Assembly (NCBI RefSeq): GCF_008274695.1
Contig: NZ_VTOU01000004.1
Span: 248,001 to 312,000, forward strand
DNA length: 64,000 bases
Direction: 5' to 3'
From: Sphingomonas montanisoli
Lineage (GTDB): Bacteria > Pseudomonadota > Alphaproteobacteria > Sphingomonadales > Sphingomonadaceae
Of this stretch, positions 51,613 to 60,562 are shown piece after piece. The notes below the pieces were generated by a model that did no database searches, was not told the origin of the DNA, and saw nothing but the letters and a program-made list of their open reading frames with translations. Each line of letters begins with the position of its first letter. Position 1 is the stretch's first letter. The position numbers were made by a program, and so were the translations under genes.

Positions 51613-54600
51613 ATGGCACGCCCGTCCAAGTTTGTGATCGCCGGCGGGGCGAGCGGTGCCGTGATCGCGGCGGCGCTCGGCTGGTTGTGGATCGAGCGGA
51701 TGCCGATCGCGCAAAGCTATATCGACGATGCACTGACCGCCGCGCACGTTCCCGCCAGCTACAAGCTCACACAGATCGGTTTCCGCACCCAGCGGATCGA
51801 GAATATCCGGATCGGCGATCCGAAGAACCCCGATCTCGTCGCCGACTGGGCCGAAATCGCGATCGGCATGGGGCTGACCGGCCCCTATGTCCGCGCGATC
51901 GATGCGGCGGGGGTGCGGCTGAAGGGGCGGATCGTCGACGGCAAGCTGTCGCTCGGCGCGATCGACAGGCTGCTGCCCAAAACCGCGAGCGACGAGCCCT
52001 TCGCGCTGCCCGATATCGCACTGGCCGCGCGTGACCTGCGGTTCGATCTCGATACGCCCGCTGGAGCCTTCGGCCTCAGGCTGACGGGCGGCGGCGGGCT
52101 CAAGGACGGATTCAAGGGCGTCGCGCAACTGGCGTCCGCCAAGCTTGCGGCGGGCGGCTGCGCGGTCGCGGGTACGAATGCGAAGCTCACCGTAGCGATC
52201 GCGAACGGCAAGCCGCGAATCGATGGGCCGCTGTCGGCTGCGGCGATTGATTGCGGTGCTTCGGGGCGGCTGACGGCGCCGCTGATCGACCTCGACATCA
52301 CAGGCGATGCGGATCTCGCGCGCTGGCGCGGGGCGGCGGTGGTTCAGCGTGGCGCAGTTTCGGCGCGTGGGGCGCGGGTCGATCGGATCGGTGGCCGCAT
52401 CACGATCGATGCGACGATGAAGGAGGTGCGCGGCGGCGGCACCTTGTTCGCCGATGGCGTGGCGGCGGCGGGCTTCGGTGCGGCGCGGGCGGGCTTCGAA
52501 GGCGATTATCGCTATGGCATCGCCAGTGGCCGCGCGGCGCTGGCGGGCGAAGTCGCGCTGACGAAGGCGAGCGTCGATGCGCACCGGATCGATCAGGTTC
52601 GTGCGATGCTCGCATCGACCGAGGCGACCCCGATCGGCCCGGTCGCGATGGCGTGGGGCAAGGCGGTCGCGGCGGCGACGCGCAGCGTGGATGCGCGCGC
52701 AAGCCTGTCGGTGAACAGCGATTCGCGCGGGATCGAGGCGCGGATCGACCGTCTCGATGCTGATGCGGCGAGCGGAGCGCGGATGCTCGTCCGCGCCGAG
52801 CGCGCGGAAGGGCTCGGATGGCGGTCGTCGGGATCGGTGGCGTCGATCAACGCCAGTATCGAACTGGGCGGTGGTGGCCTGCCCGACATGCGCGCGAGTT
52901 TGCGTCAGGCGGTACCGGGCGGGCCGGTCGGCGGATCGGCGACGATCGCGCCCTATCGCGTCGGCACCGCTCGCGCCGCCTTCGATCCGGTTAGCTTCGG
53001 CCCGGCGCGCGGCGGCGGCACCGCGATCTCGACGCGCGCGCATCTGGATGGGCCGCTGGCCGATGGAAGGATCGAGGGGCTCGATATTCCGATCAGCGTC
53101 GCGATCGATCGGCGGGGCGGCTTCACCGTCAATCGCGAATGCGCGACGCTCGCCTTCACATCGCTTGAGGCGGCGGGCACGCGAATAGGGCGATCACGCC
53201 TGCCGGTATGCCCCGTCGGCGGGGCGATGGTGGGGCAAACGGCGGGCGGACAGCTCTATGGCGGCGCGGCGATCGCGGCCCCTCGCCTGCGCGGTGCGAT
53301 CGGCGATCAGCCGCTGGTGATGGAGGCGCGCCGCCTGTCGGTATCGGTCGACACGCCCGGCTTCGCGCTCGATGCGCTGCGTGTGCGGCTTGGGACGGGC
53401 GAATCTCCAACGCGGCTCGATGCGGAGACGATCGCGGGCCGCCTGGACAGCCGAGGCGTTGGCGGCACCTTTGCGGGGACTAGCGGGCAGATCGGCGTGG
53501 TGCCGCTGCTGCTGAGCGACGCGGCGGGTGACTGGACGCTGCGCGGCGGTATTCTCGACATCAAGGGTGGGCTCGCGATCGACGATGCGCAGACCGCATC
53601 ACCGCGCTTTCACCGGCTGCGGATGCCCGACGCGACCCTTACCCTCAACGGCGGCTATATCACTGCGAACGGCACGCTCACCGAGCTGGCGACGCGGAAG
53701 TCGGTCGCGCGCGTCCAGATCCGCCATTCGCTGCAGAGCGGGCGCGGCGACGCCAATCTCGACGTCGACGGGCTGCGCTTCGGCAAGGGATTCCAGCCCG
53801 AACGGATAACGCCGCTGACGGTCGGTATCATCGCCAATGTCGAAGGCGAGATTGCGGGGCAGGGGCGGATCGTGTGGGCGGGCGGTAACGTCACCAGTTC
53901 GGGCGTGTTCAGGACCGAGAGCACCAATTTCGCGGCCGCCTTCGGCCCCGTCACCGGGCTCCGCGGCACGATCAATTTCACCGATCTGCTCGCCATGGTC
54001 ACGGCCCCCGGGCAGGAGGTGCGCATCGCCGAGATCAATCCGGGCATCGCGGTGAACGACGGCGTCATCCACTACCATCTGGAGGCAGGCCAGGTTCTCG
54101 CGGTGGAGAGCGGGAAGTGGCCATTTGCGGGCGGCACGCTTACGCTGGAGCCGACGGTGATGGACTTCGGCCGGCCGGTCGAGCGGCGTATGCTGTTCCG
54201 GATTGACGGGCTCGACGCAGGCGTATTCCTCCAGCAACTTGAGTTCAAGAATCTCGATCTTACCGGCAAGTTCGACGGCGTCCTGCCGATCATCTTCAGC
54301 AACGAAGGCGGGCGGATCGAAGGCGGAGAGCTGCGCGTGCGCCCCGAAGGCGGGACATTGTCCTACGTCGGGGATGTCACGAATGCGGCGCTCGGGCCGA
54401 TGGCGCGGATCGCCTTCGATGCACTAAAGTCCATGCGTTACAATCGGTTGGTGATCGACCTTAACGGATCTCTGGATGGCGAAGTGGTTAGCAAGGTCCG
54501 ATTCGACGGAACGCAGAATCTCGACAGGAAGGCGGAAAAGCCCAAGGGGCTGATCGGTCGCTTCATCGCGCCGATCACGCGGCTGCCCTTCCGTTTCAAC

Positions 54601-54768
54601 ATCACGATCACCGCGCCCTTCCGCGGGCTGGTCAATTCGGCGCAGACCTTCGTCGATCCCGCTTCGGCGCTGCGCAACGTCGATATACGGCCGAATGCGC
54701 CGCCGCCGCCCAACCCTCTGCCGGATCCGCCTGCGGGTTCTGCTCCGGTTCCCATTCAGCCCCAGTAA
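51613..54768 (+). CDS. ydbH: YdbH-family AsmA-like intermembrane lipid transport protein
   Basis: 1051 residues from the ATG at 51613, chosen because MARPSKFVIAGGASGAVIAAALGWLWI gives a signal-anchor. The rest is a long periplasmic repeated beta-groove of AsmA type (e.g. SLGAIDRLLPK, MTLTLNGGYITANGTLTELATRK, GRIVWAGGNVTSSGVFRTESTNFAAAFGPVTGLRGTINFTDLLA) ending with a proline-rich tail. In E. coli YdbH works with TamB and YhdP in moving phospholipids to the outer membrane and partners YnbE, whose homologue follows here. Confidence 0.9.
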   Translation: MARPSKFVIAGGASGAVIAAALGWLWIERMPIAQSYIDDALTAAHVPASYKLTQIGFRTQRIENIRIGDPKNPDLVADWAEIAIGMGLTGPYVRAIDAAGVRLKGRIVDGKLSLGAIDRLLPKTASDEPFALPDIALAARDLRFDLDTPAGAFGLRLTGGGGLKDGFKGVAQLASAKLAAGGCAVAGTNAKLTVAIANGKPRIDGPLSAAAIDCGASGRLTAPLIDLDITGDADLARWRGAAVVQRGAVSARGARVDRIGGRITIDATMKEVRGGGTLFADGVAAAGFGAARAGFEGDYRYGIASGRAALAGEVALTKASVDAHRIDQVRAMLASTEATPIGPVAMAWGKAVAAATRSVDARASLSVNSDSRGIEARIDRLDADAASGARMLVRAERAEGLGWRSSGSVASINASIELGGGGLPDMRASLRQAVPGGPVGGSATIAPYRVGTARAAFDPVSFGPARGGGTAISTRAHLDGPLADGRIEGLDIPISVAIDRRGGFTVNRECATLAFTSLEAAGTRIGRSRLPVCPVGGAMVGQTAGGQLYGGAAIAAPRLRGAIGDQPLVMEARRLSVSVDTPGFALDALRVRLGTGESPTRLDAETIAGRLDSRGVGGTFAGTSGQIGVVPLLLSDAAGDWTLRGGILDIKGGLAIDDAQTASPRFHRLRMPDATLTLNGGYITANGTLTELATRKSVARVQIRHSLQSGRGDANLDVDGLRFGKGFQPERITPLTVGIIANVEGEIAGQGRIVWAGGNVTSSGVFRTESTNFAAAFGPVTGLRGTINFTDLLAMVTAPGQEVRIAEINPGIAVNDGVIHYHLEAGQVLAVESGKWPFAGGTLTLEPTVMDFGRPVERRMLFRIDGLDAGVFLQQLEFKNLDLTGKFDGVLPIIFSNEGGRIEGGELRVRPEGGTLSYVGDVTNAALGPMARIAFDALKSMRYNRLVIDLNGSLDGEVVSKVRFDGTQNLDRKAEKPKGLIGRFIAPITRLPFRFNITITAPFRGLVNSAQTFVDPASALRNVDIRPNAPPPPNPLPDPPAGSAPVPIQPQ

Positions 54769-54832
54769 AGCGAGCCCGTGCGATGAACGACTTCAGATTG
54801 ACGGTGAACCGATGCGATGCGAGCTTCCGGCC

Positions 54833-55015
54833 ATGAAGAGGGCGATCCTTTCGCTGGCTGCGCTTGCCCCGCTCGGCGGTTGCATCAACGTTACGGCGCC
54901 TGAAAAGCCGATCGAGATCAACCTCAACGTCAATGTGAAGCAGGAGGTGGTCGTCAAACTCCAGAAGGACGCAGACGACTTCATCGCCAACAACCCGGAG
55001 CTGTTTCCGCAATGA
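54833..55015 (+). CDS. ynbE: YnbE-like small lipoprotein
   Basis: 60 residues from the ATG at 54833. Lipobox LAPLGGC, then NVTAPEKPIEINLNVNVKQEVVVKLQKDADDFI, the YnbE pattern. In E. coli it forms a stacked beta structure that links YdbH to the outer membrane. It overlaps ydbL by 4 bases. Confidence 0.9.
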   Translation: MKRAILSLAALAPLGGCINVTAPEKPIEINLNVNVKQEVVVKLQKDADDFIANNPELFPQ

Positions 55016-55383
55016 AGACGGTATCGAAGATTGTCGTGGGGCTGATGGCGATGGGAATTGCCATATCGCCCGTGCTCGCCGCCGAACCGGTGGTCGAAGC
55101 CGCGCTCTCCTCGGGTGCGATCGGCGAACAGTGGGATGGCTATCTCGGCTTCGTGAAGGCGCCGTCGCCCGACCTGAAGTCGGCGGTCGACGCGATCAAC
55201 ATCAAGCGGCGCGCGGGCTATACCAGCATCGCGGCACAGCGGAACGTGACGGTCGACCAGTTCGCCCAGACCACCGCCTGCTCGACGCTGCGTGGCGTGA
55301 AGCCGGGCCAGGCCTATAAGCTGCAGGACGGCGGATGGCGTACCCGCGCCGGGGAAAATATCGCACCCGATTATTGCGGTTGA
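55012..55383 (+). CDS. ydbL: YdbL-family periplasmic protein
   Basis: 123 residues. Signal peptide (MKTVSKIVVGLMAMGIAISPVLA), then the DUF1318 body (ALSSGAIGEQWDGYLGFVK, VDAINIKRRAGYTSIAAQRNVTVDQFAQTTACSTL). In E. coli it helps keep YnbE from forming misassembled multimers. Completes the ydbH-ynbE-ydbL operon. A palindromic repeat follows. Confidence 0.92.
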   Translation: MKTVSKIVVGLMAMGIAISPVLAAEPVVEAALSSGAIGEQWDGYLGFVKAPSPDLKSAVDAINIKRRAGYTSIAAQRNVTVDQFAQTTACSTLRGVKPGQAYKLQDGGWRTRAGENIAPDYCG

Positions 55384-55397
55384 GGATTTTTCTTTCC

Positions 55398-55480
55398 TCG
55401 TCATTGCGAGCGTAGCGAAGCAATCCATTCCGAAGTTCGGAGTGGATTGCCGCGTCGCCTTCGGCTCCTCGCAATGGCGA
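55398..55480 (-). repeat. 83-bp palindromic repeat (family A), short arm first
   Basis: TCGTCATTGCGAG at the left; the right end is CTCGCAATGGCGA (one change). The short arm (cgtagcgaa) is left and the long arm (cgcgtcgccttcggctc) right. Lies between ydbL and atpI. Confidence 0.9.
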
Positions 55481-55606
55481 GGAGAGGGGGCTCAGCTTAA
55501 AACCCACTGTAACAACAATTGACTCACCCCACCCCCCTTCCTAAAGGGGCGACGCCTTGGCGGGATTGCTCGTCGGCATGGGCAAAACCGGACAAGGGTT
55601 AAGGCC

Positions 55607-55927
55607 ATGACGAAGGATGATCCTGGGCAGGACTCGGCCAGCGGAGGGGACGATCGCCTGGCATCGCTCGATGAGCGATTGCAGGCGGCGCGTGACGCTG
55701 AAACGGTCAGGACGGCGCCGCAGCATGGGAAGCCCGAAAAGGGATATTCCCAAGGCAATCGCGTGCTTTCCGAACTGATCGCGGGTCCGGCTGGCGGTGC
55801 GTTGTTGGGCTGGCTTTTCGACCGCTGGCTCGGCACGTCGCCGGGGCTCCTATTGGTGATGATGACCCTCGGGATCGTGATCGCCTTCAGGAACATCATT
55901 CGGATTTCCAACGAGCGCCCGGAATAG
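55607..55927 (+). CDS. atpI: ATP synthase accessory protein AtpI/AtpZ-like
   Basis: 106 residues with two membrane helices in the C-terminal half (LIAGPAGGALLGWLF, LLLVMMTLGIVIAFRNII). N-terminal half is polar (TKDDPGQDSASGGDDRLASLDERLQAARDAE). AtpI-type proteins help assemble the c-ring. It begins the Fo operon, as in other alphaproteobacteria where the F1 genes are elsewhere. Confidence 0.9.
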   Translation: MTKDDPGQDSASGGDDRLASLDERLQAARDAETVRTAPQHGKPEKGYSQGNRVLSELIAGPAGGALLGWLFDRWLGTSPGLLLVMMTLGIVIAFRNIIRISNERPE

Positions 55928-55966
55928 CTTCCGGACGCTTTTGGCATAGACAGGGGTAGAGCGAGC

Positions 55967-56752
55967 GTGGCAGCCGAATCGGGCAAGATCGATCCGATGC
56001 ACCAGTTCTTGATCGAACCGTTGTTCGGTCAGGATTGGCAGGTCGCTGGCCATAATATCGCCTTCACCAATTCGGCGCTGTGGATGGTGCTGACGCTGGG
56101 CGCGTTCTGGCTGTTCATGCTGGGCGGGATGAAGCGCGAGCTCGTCCCCGGCCGCTGGCAGGTGATGGTCGAAGGCGCGGTCGGCTTCATCGGTGATCTG
56201 ATGAAGGCGAACATCGGGCCGGAAGGCAAGAAGTTCACCCCGTACGTCTTCTCGCTGTTCATGTTCATCCTGATCGCGAACCTGCTGGGCATGTTGCCGG
56301 TGGGCTTCGGCGGGGTGCACCCCTTCACGATCACCAGCCACCTGACCGTCACCGGCGTTCTGGCGGTGCTCAGCTTCGCGATCGTGCTGATCGTCGGCTT
56401 CGCACGGCACGGCTTTCACTTCTTCTCGCTGTTCATTCCGCATGGCACCCCCGGCTACATGGTGCCGCTGATCTTCTTCATCGAGCTGTTCTCCTTCATG
56501 ATCCGTCCCTTCTCGCTGGGTCTGCGACTGTTCGTCGCGATGACCGCGGGCCACATCCTGATGAAGGTGCTGGCGGGCTTCGTGATCAACGGGATGAACG
56601 CCGGCGCGGGGATCGCGGCGATCGTCAGCCTGCCCAGCCTGATCCTGATGGTGGGTATCACCGTGCTGGAACTGCTGGTGTGCGCGATCCAGGCTTATGT
56701 GTTTGCGCTGCTGACGTCGCTCTATCTGAACGACGCGGTCAACCTGCACTGA
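55967..56752 (+). CDS. atpB: F0F1 ATP synthase subunit a
   Basis: 261 residues with a GTG start at 55967. Proton channel subunit; the essential arginine is in FSLGLRLFVAMTAGHILMKVLAGFV (about R183 in this helix). Other markers: QFLIEPLFGQ, FAIVLIVGFARHGFHF. About five to six helices. Four-gene order atpB-E-F'-F follows. Confidence 0.95.
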   Translation: MAAESGKIDPMHQFLIEPLFGQDWQVAGHNIAFTNSALWMVLTLGAFWLFMLGGMKRELVPGRWQVMVEGAVGFIGDLMKANIGPEGKKFTPYVFSLFMFILIANLLGMLPVGFGGVHPFTITSHLTVTGVLAVLSFAIVLIVGFARHGFHFFSLFIPHGTPGYMVPLIFFIELFSFMIRPFSLGLRLFVAMTAGHILMKVLAGFVINGMNAGAGIAAIVSLPSLILMVGITVLELLVCAIQAYVFALLTSLYLNDAVNLH

Positions 56753-56794
56753 TTTTTCGTCAACTTATTCAACGTTTTAACTAGGGAGTTAATC

Positions 56795-57022
56795 ATGGAT
56801 CCTGTTGCAGCCAAGTATATCGGCGCTGGTCTCGCTGCCGTCGGTCTCGGTCTCGCCGCACTCGGCGTGGGCAACGTGTTCGCGCAGTTCCTGTCGTCGG
56901 CGCTCCGCAATCCGTCGGCCGCTGACAGCCAGCAGGGCCGTCTCTTCATCGGCTTCGCCGCCGCCGAGCTTCTCGGCCTGCTGGCGTTCGTTATCGCGAT
57001 GATCCTGCTGTTCGTCGCCTAA
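56795..57022 (+). CDS. atpE: F0F1 ATP synthase subunit c
   Basis: 75 residues. Two helices: AKYIGAGLAAVGLGLAALGVGNVFAQFL and LFIGFAAAELLGLLAFVIAMILLFVA. The proton-binding carboxylate is the Glu in AAAELLGLLAF (about residue 59). Forms the rotating ring, and multiple copies are needed per complex. A stable hairpin follows the gene. Confidence 0.96.
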   Translation: MDPVAAKYIGAGLAAVGLGLAALGVGNVFAQFLSSALRNPSAADSQQGRLFIGFAAAELLGLLAFVIAMILLFVA

Positions 57023-57033
57023 CAGACTGTCGC

Positions 57034-57060
57034 GGGGCCGGGCGACAAGCGTCCGGCCCC
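57034..57060 (+). promoter_or_regulatory. Stem-loop between atpE and atpF'
   Basis: GGGGCCGG (57034-57041) pairs with CCGGCCCC (57053-57060) around gcgacaagcgt. It lies in the 67-base gap after atpE, with no T run after it. It could raise atpE mRNA stability or reduce read-through, matching the higher copy need for subunit c (inference). Confidence 0.7.
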
Positions 57061-57089
57061 GTCTATATTGCCCTGACAGGGATTCTTCG

Positions 57090-57581
57090 ATGCCTCAGAT
57101 CGCACAAATCGCAGCGACCTATGCCTCGCAGATCTTCTGGCTGTTGATCGTTTTTGGCCTGATCTATTTCGTGATCGGGCGGGGAATGATGCCGAAGATC
57201 GAGGCGACCGTCGATGCGCGCGAGCGCAAGATCGCCGACGACCTCGCCGCCGCCCAGGCTGCCCATGCCCGCGCCGACGAGCTCGAAGCGGCGCATAGCG
57301 CGAAGGTGGAGGAGGCGAAGGCCGCCGTGCTCGCCGCCACTACCGAGGCCAAGAAGGCCGCTGGCCTGGAATCCGAAAAGAGCCTGAAGGCAGCCGATGC
57401 CGTGCTCGCCGAAAAGGCCGCCAAAGCCGAAGCCGCGTTGAACGCGGCCAAGACCGAAGCCCTGGGTTCCGTCGAGACGGTCGCCGCCGAAGTGGCGCAG
57501 GATCTCGTCGCCAAGGTTGCCGGCCTTACCATCGATGCGTCGGACGCCAAGAAGGCTGTCGGCGCCGTGATGGCAGCGTGA
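57090..57581 (+). CDS. atpF': F0F1 ATP synthase subunit b'
   Basis: 163 residues. N-terminal membrane helix (QIFWLLIVFGLIYFVIGRGMMPKIEATVDAR), then a long charged stator helix very rich in Ala, Glu and Lys. The shorter of the two b-type subunits, with the MMPKIEATVDARERKIADDL region typical of b'. Pairs with b to form the outer stalk. Confidence 0.93.
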   Translation: MPQIAQIAATYASQIFWLLIVFGLIYFVIGRGMMPKIEATVDARERKIADDLAAAQAAHARADELEAAHSAKVEEAKAAVLAATTEAKKAAGLESEKSLKAADAVLAEKAAKAEAALNAAKTEALGSVETVAAEVAQDLVAKVAGLTIDASDAKKAVGAVMAA

Positions 57582-57594
57582 GGGAGATCCTGAA

Positions 57595-58146
57595 ATGACC
57601 GCCCACACCGCCCACACGACGGCTCCCGCAGAGGAGCATCACGTCGATCCCACCGCGCTGGGCCTGAACGCCACGGCGTGGGTGTCGATCGCGATGCTGA
57701 TCGTCATCCTGATCATGATCTGGAAGAAAGTGCCTGTCGTGATCGGCAACGCGCTCGACTCCAAAATCGCTGCGATCCGCGCCACGCTCGACGAAGCCAC
57801 GCAGCTTCGTGCCGACGCCGAAAAGCTGAAGGCCGAATATGAGGCCAAGCAGAAGGCCGTCGACAGCGATACGGCTGAGATGATCGCGCATGCTAAGGCT
57901 GAAGCCGAAGCGATCGTCGCCCAGGCGCGCGTCGATGCGGCTGACCTGATCGAGCGCCGCGGCAAGATGGCCGAGGACAAGATCGCGGCTGCCGAGCGCT
58001 CCGCTATCGCCGAAGTTCGCACCCGCGCGGCTGATGCCGCGGCTGCAGCTGCTGCCAAGCTGATCGCCGAGCGTCATGACGCTGGCGCCGATAAGGTGCT
58101 TGTCGACAAGGCGATCGGTTCGCTGGGCCTGTCAGGCCGCGCCTGA
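57595..58146 (+). CDS. atpF: F0F1 ATP synthase subunit b
   Basis: 183 residues. Polar N-terminus (TAHTAHTTAPAEEHHVDPTALGLNATAW), a membrane helix (VSIAMLIVILIMIWKKVPVVIGNAL), then the stator coiled coil. It lies 14 bases after b'. The pair b'/b is usual for alphaproteobacteria. A terminator ends the operon. Confidence 0.94.
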   Translation: MTAHTAHTTAPAEEHHVDPTALGLNATAWVSIAMLIVILIMIWKKVPVVIGNALDSKIAAIRATLDEATQLRADAEKLKAEYEAKQKAVDSDTAEMIAHAKAEAEAIVAQARVDAADLIERRGKMAEDKIAAAERSAIAEVRTRAADAAAAAAAKLIAERHDAGADKVLVDKAIGSLGLSGRA

Positions 58147-58170
58147 TCTGCTCGACTGACTAAGGAAAAG

Positions 58171-58197
58171 GGCCCGGGGTAACTCCCGGGCCTTTTT
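58171..58197 (+). terminator. Rho-independent terminator of the Fo operon
   Basis: GGCCCGGG (58171-58178) pairs with CCCGGGCC (58185-58192) and TTTTT follows. Confidence 0.93.
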
Positions 58198-58205
58198 GTT
58201 TCTTT

Positions 58206-58273
58206 TCGTCATCGCGAGGAGCCACAGGCGACAAAGCAAGTACGGGCCTGGCTTCGCCAGCTCGCAATGACGA
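58206..58273 (+). repeat. Diverged family A repeat, 68 bp
   Basis: TCGTCATCGCGAGGAGCCAC at the left and CTCGCAATGACGA at the right with a shortened, diverged middle. Confidence 0.7.
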
Positions 58274-58283
58274 ATGTTGGGGA

Positions 58284-58787
58284 ATGAAAATGGGCCTGAC
58301 GATCGCCACCGACGCTGACCTGCCCGAAGTCGTGGCGCTGGTGAACCTCGCCTATCGCGGTGGGGATCACGGTGGCTGGACCCGTGAGGATTATATCGGC
58401 GGCACGCGGACGACCGTGGCCGAACTGCGCGCGGACATTGCCGCCAAGCCCGATGCGCGGCTGATCCTGCTGCGCGAGGACGGCGTCCTACTCGGCACCG
58501 TGTGGATCGAGCCGGCGGGCGAAGGCGCCTGGTATCTGGGCTTGCTGACCGTCCAGCCAGATTTGCAGGCCGGCGGCATCGGCCGGCGGCTGCTGGAAGG
58601 CGCGGAGGACATGGCCCGATCGCTGGGCGGCGGGCGGATGCGAATGACGGTGGTCCACATTCGCGACACGCTGATCGCCTGGTATCACCGGCGCGGCTAT
58701 GTGCTGACGGGTGAGACCTTGCCATTTCCCCATGGCGATCCGCCGCGGGACGATCTCAGCTTCGTGGTGCTTGAGAAGGCGCTTTAG
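58284..58787 (+). CDS. GNAT-family N-acetyltransferase
   Basis: 167 residues from the ATG at 58284 (or 58290). Acetyl-CoA motif LQAGGIGRRLLEGAEDMA (about 93-110) following LGLLTVQPDLQ. The WYHRRGYVLTGETLPFPHG ending is usual. Substrate unknown. It stands alone after the Fo operon. Confidence 0.9.
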   Translation: MKMGLTIATDADLPEVVALVNLAYRGGDHGGWTREDYIGGTRTTVAELRADIAAKPDARLILLREDGVLLGTVWIEPAGEGAWYLGLLTVQPDLQAGGIGRRLLEGAEDMARSLGGGRMRMTVVHIRDTLIAWYHRRGYVLTGETLPFPHGDPPRDDLSFVVLEKAL

Positions 58788-58808
58788 CCACAAACTCTGT
58801 TGGGCGGG

Positions 58809-59156
58809 TCAACCCATCGGCCAGCGCTGGCGGCGCGCCTTGGCGGCGTTCAGCATGGCGGTGTAGGCATATTGGTCGATCGGGGTGAGGAACTCGGCGC
58901 CGATCCGGCCGCCCAGCGACCACACGACCTTTGCGGGAACATCGCCCAGACGCGGAAGCTGGAGCTTCACGATCGCGCCCTTTTCGGTCGATCCATATTC
59001 GCGGACCATGAAGCCCAGTGGCGAGACGTTGACCAGCAGCACGTCGGCCGCGCGATTCTGCGCGTCGATCATGCGGGTGGGCAGCGCAACCTCGTCGCGG
59101 GGTGCGCGGCGCAGCTCGGCGGCATCGATATCGGACTTTGGCACGGGCTGGGTCAT
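58809..59156 (-). CDS. PilZ-domain protein
   Basis: 115 residues from the ATG at 59156 (an ATG at 59165 or 59195 is possible; the AAGGA signal is best spaced for 59156). c-di-GMP-binding signature: RRAPRDEVALP (RxxxR) then VNVSPLGFMV (D/NxSxxG form). Expected to sense c-di-GMP; motility or polysaccharide output is likely but not shown. The upstream dyad TTACCA-aa-TGGTAA may control it. Confidence 0.88.
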   Translation of the reverse strand: MTQPVPKSDIDAAELRRAPRDEVALPTRMIDAQNRAADVLLVNVSPLGFMVREYGSTEKGAIVKLQLPRLGDVPAKVVWSLGGRIGAEFLTPIDQYAYTAMLNAAKARRQRWPMG

Positions 59157-59199
59157 TTCGGTCATGTCCTTGTGATAAAGACAAAATCGGGTCACCGAA

Positions 59200-59213
59200 T
59201 TACCAAATGGTAA
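59200..59213. promoter_or_regulatory. Inverted repeat TTACCA-aa-TGGTAA
   Basis: Perfect 6-base arms, 44 bases upstream of the PilZ start. Possible operator; regulator unknown. Confidence 0.35.
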
Positions 59214-59284
59214 ATCGTTACGCTTAGAACCGAGTTAATTTCGTCTTTCGTGACGGGCCGTTGGACCAACGTCGAAAACCGACG

Positions 59285-60562
59285 TCAGCGGGCGAGATCC
59301 GCCGGGGTCGTCGGCTCCGATATAATGGCTTCCATCCGCTTCCACCGCGCCTTTTCGGCGCGATTCAGGCTGGCGGTGACCATGTCCTGCCCCAGGCCGT
59401 AGTTAATGACGTAGCTACGGTAAGAATCGGTGAAGCTGAGGCTCTGTTTGGCCCGTTCGAGGCTGAGCAGCTGGTAATTCTGAATCAGGTCGATCGCCTT
59501 CGCGCGGTCGATCTTTCCGTCCAGATACATTTCGGCGATCGTAAGCCGCGCGCCGGCAAGCTTGTGGAGCAGGCCGAGCAAGCGATCGTACGGGGCGGCG
59601 GTTGCGGGATCGAGCCCGGCGAGGGGGTAGAGCTTGGCCGCTTCGAACGCGGTCTTCTCTGTGCCCGGAAAGGCGAGGTCGATCCCGGCGTTCGCCGATC
59701 CTTCGGCGATGAAGCTTTGCGGCGAATAGAGCGGATAGACGGTGAACTCGATCCAGCCCTTGGCGAGCGCGAGCTTCCGTTCGAGCAGCATGTTGAGCGC
59801 GTGATGCCCGGGGTAGCCTTCGTGGCACCCAAGGTCGATCGCGCGATCTATGCGCACTGGCAGGTCGGTGTTGACCTGGATCAGGCTGTGGGTGTCGCCC
59901 TTATACCAGTTGTAGCCGCTCCACGGCTTGCCGGTCACGAGCTCGAGATCGAACCGCTCCTGTGCGGGCAGCGCGATATGCGCGGCGGTGCGCGCACGGC
60001 ATTCGGCGATCGCGGCACGCATGACGGGTTCGAGCCGGTCGGCGGGCACGACATAGCGATTCTGAAACGCGTCGACGCGTTGCCACAGCGGCCCATTGCC
60101 GGGCACGAGTTTCGCGATCTCCGCGATGACCGGGGCATAAGCCGACAGCGGCTCGAGCTTCGGGCGAACTGAAAACAGCCCCTCGGCCTCGTCGGCGAAG
60201 CTGAACTTGCGCCCGTTCTGCATCGCAAGCCGCGTAGTCGCGGCATGGGCTTGTCCCTTCAGGAAGGTCAGGCGACGGCGATCGTTGGCGCTGAGACCGG
60301 CCGGCTTCACCGCCGCGAGCTTCGTCTCGATCGCCTGCGCGCGGGCGAGCAGTTCCGCGGGCGTGCCGGGCTGCGCCTTCGCCTCTTCGGCCCAGATCTT
60401 CGGGCCATAATAAGCGTCGACATAGCCGGGCTCGCGCTCGCCGGCTTCGAGACTCAGGTGGACATAATCGGCCGCCAGCCCGTCGAGTGGGGAGGGCACG
60501 CGCTTGGCCGAAATGCTCAGCGCGGCAACCCCGATCAGGGTGAGCAGCCGAACCGCCGTCAA
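59285..60562 (-). CDS. DUF885-family metallopeptidase-like protein
   Basis: 425 residues. N-terminal signal-like segment ([19 protein letters not shown]). The [18 protein letters not shown] motif (HExxxHH) is the mark of DUF885 and probably binds zinc; the downstream [13 protein letters not shown] and E-rich helix would be part of the active site. Role unknown, perhaps a peptidase. It overlaps tyrS by 4 bases, so the two are cotranscribed. Confidence 0.88.
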   Translation of the reverse strand: MTAVRLLTLIGVAALSISAKRVPSPLDGLAADYVHLSLEAGEREPGYVDAYYGPKIWAEEAKAQPGTPAELLARAQAIETKLAAVKPAGLSANDRRRLTFLKGQAHAATTRLAMQNGRKFSFADEAEGLFSVRPKLEPLSAYAPVIAEIAKLVPGNGPLWQRVDAFQNRYVVPADRLEPVMRAAIAECRARTAAHIALPAQERFDLELVTGKPWSGYNWYKGDTHSLIQVNTDLPVRIDRAIDLGCHEGYPGHHALNMLLERKLALAKGWIEFTVYPLYSPQSFIAEGSANAGIDLAFPGTEKTAFEAAKLYPLAGLDPATAAPYDRLLGLLHKLAGARLTIAEMYLDGKIDRAKAIDLIQNYQLLSLERAKQSLSFTDSYRSYVINYGLGQDMVTASLNRAEKARWKRMEAIISEPTTPADLAR

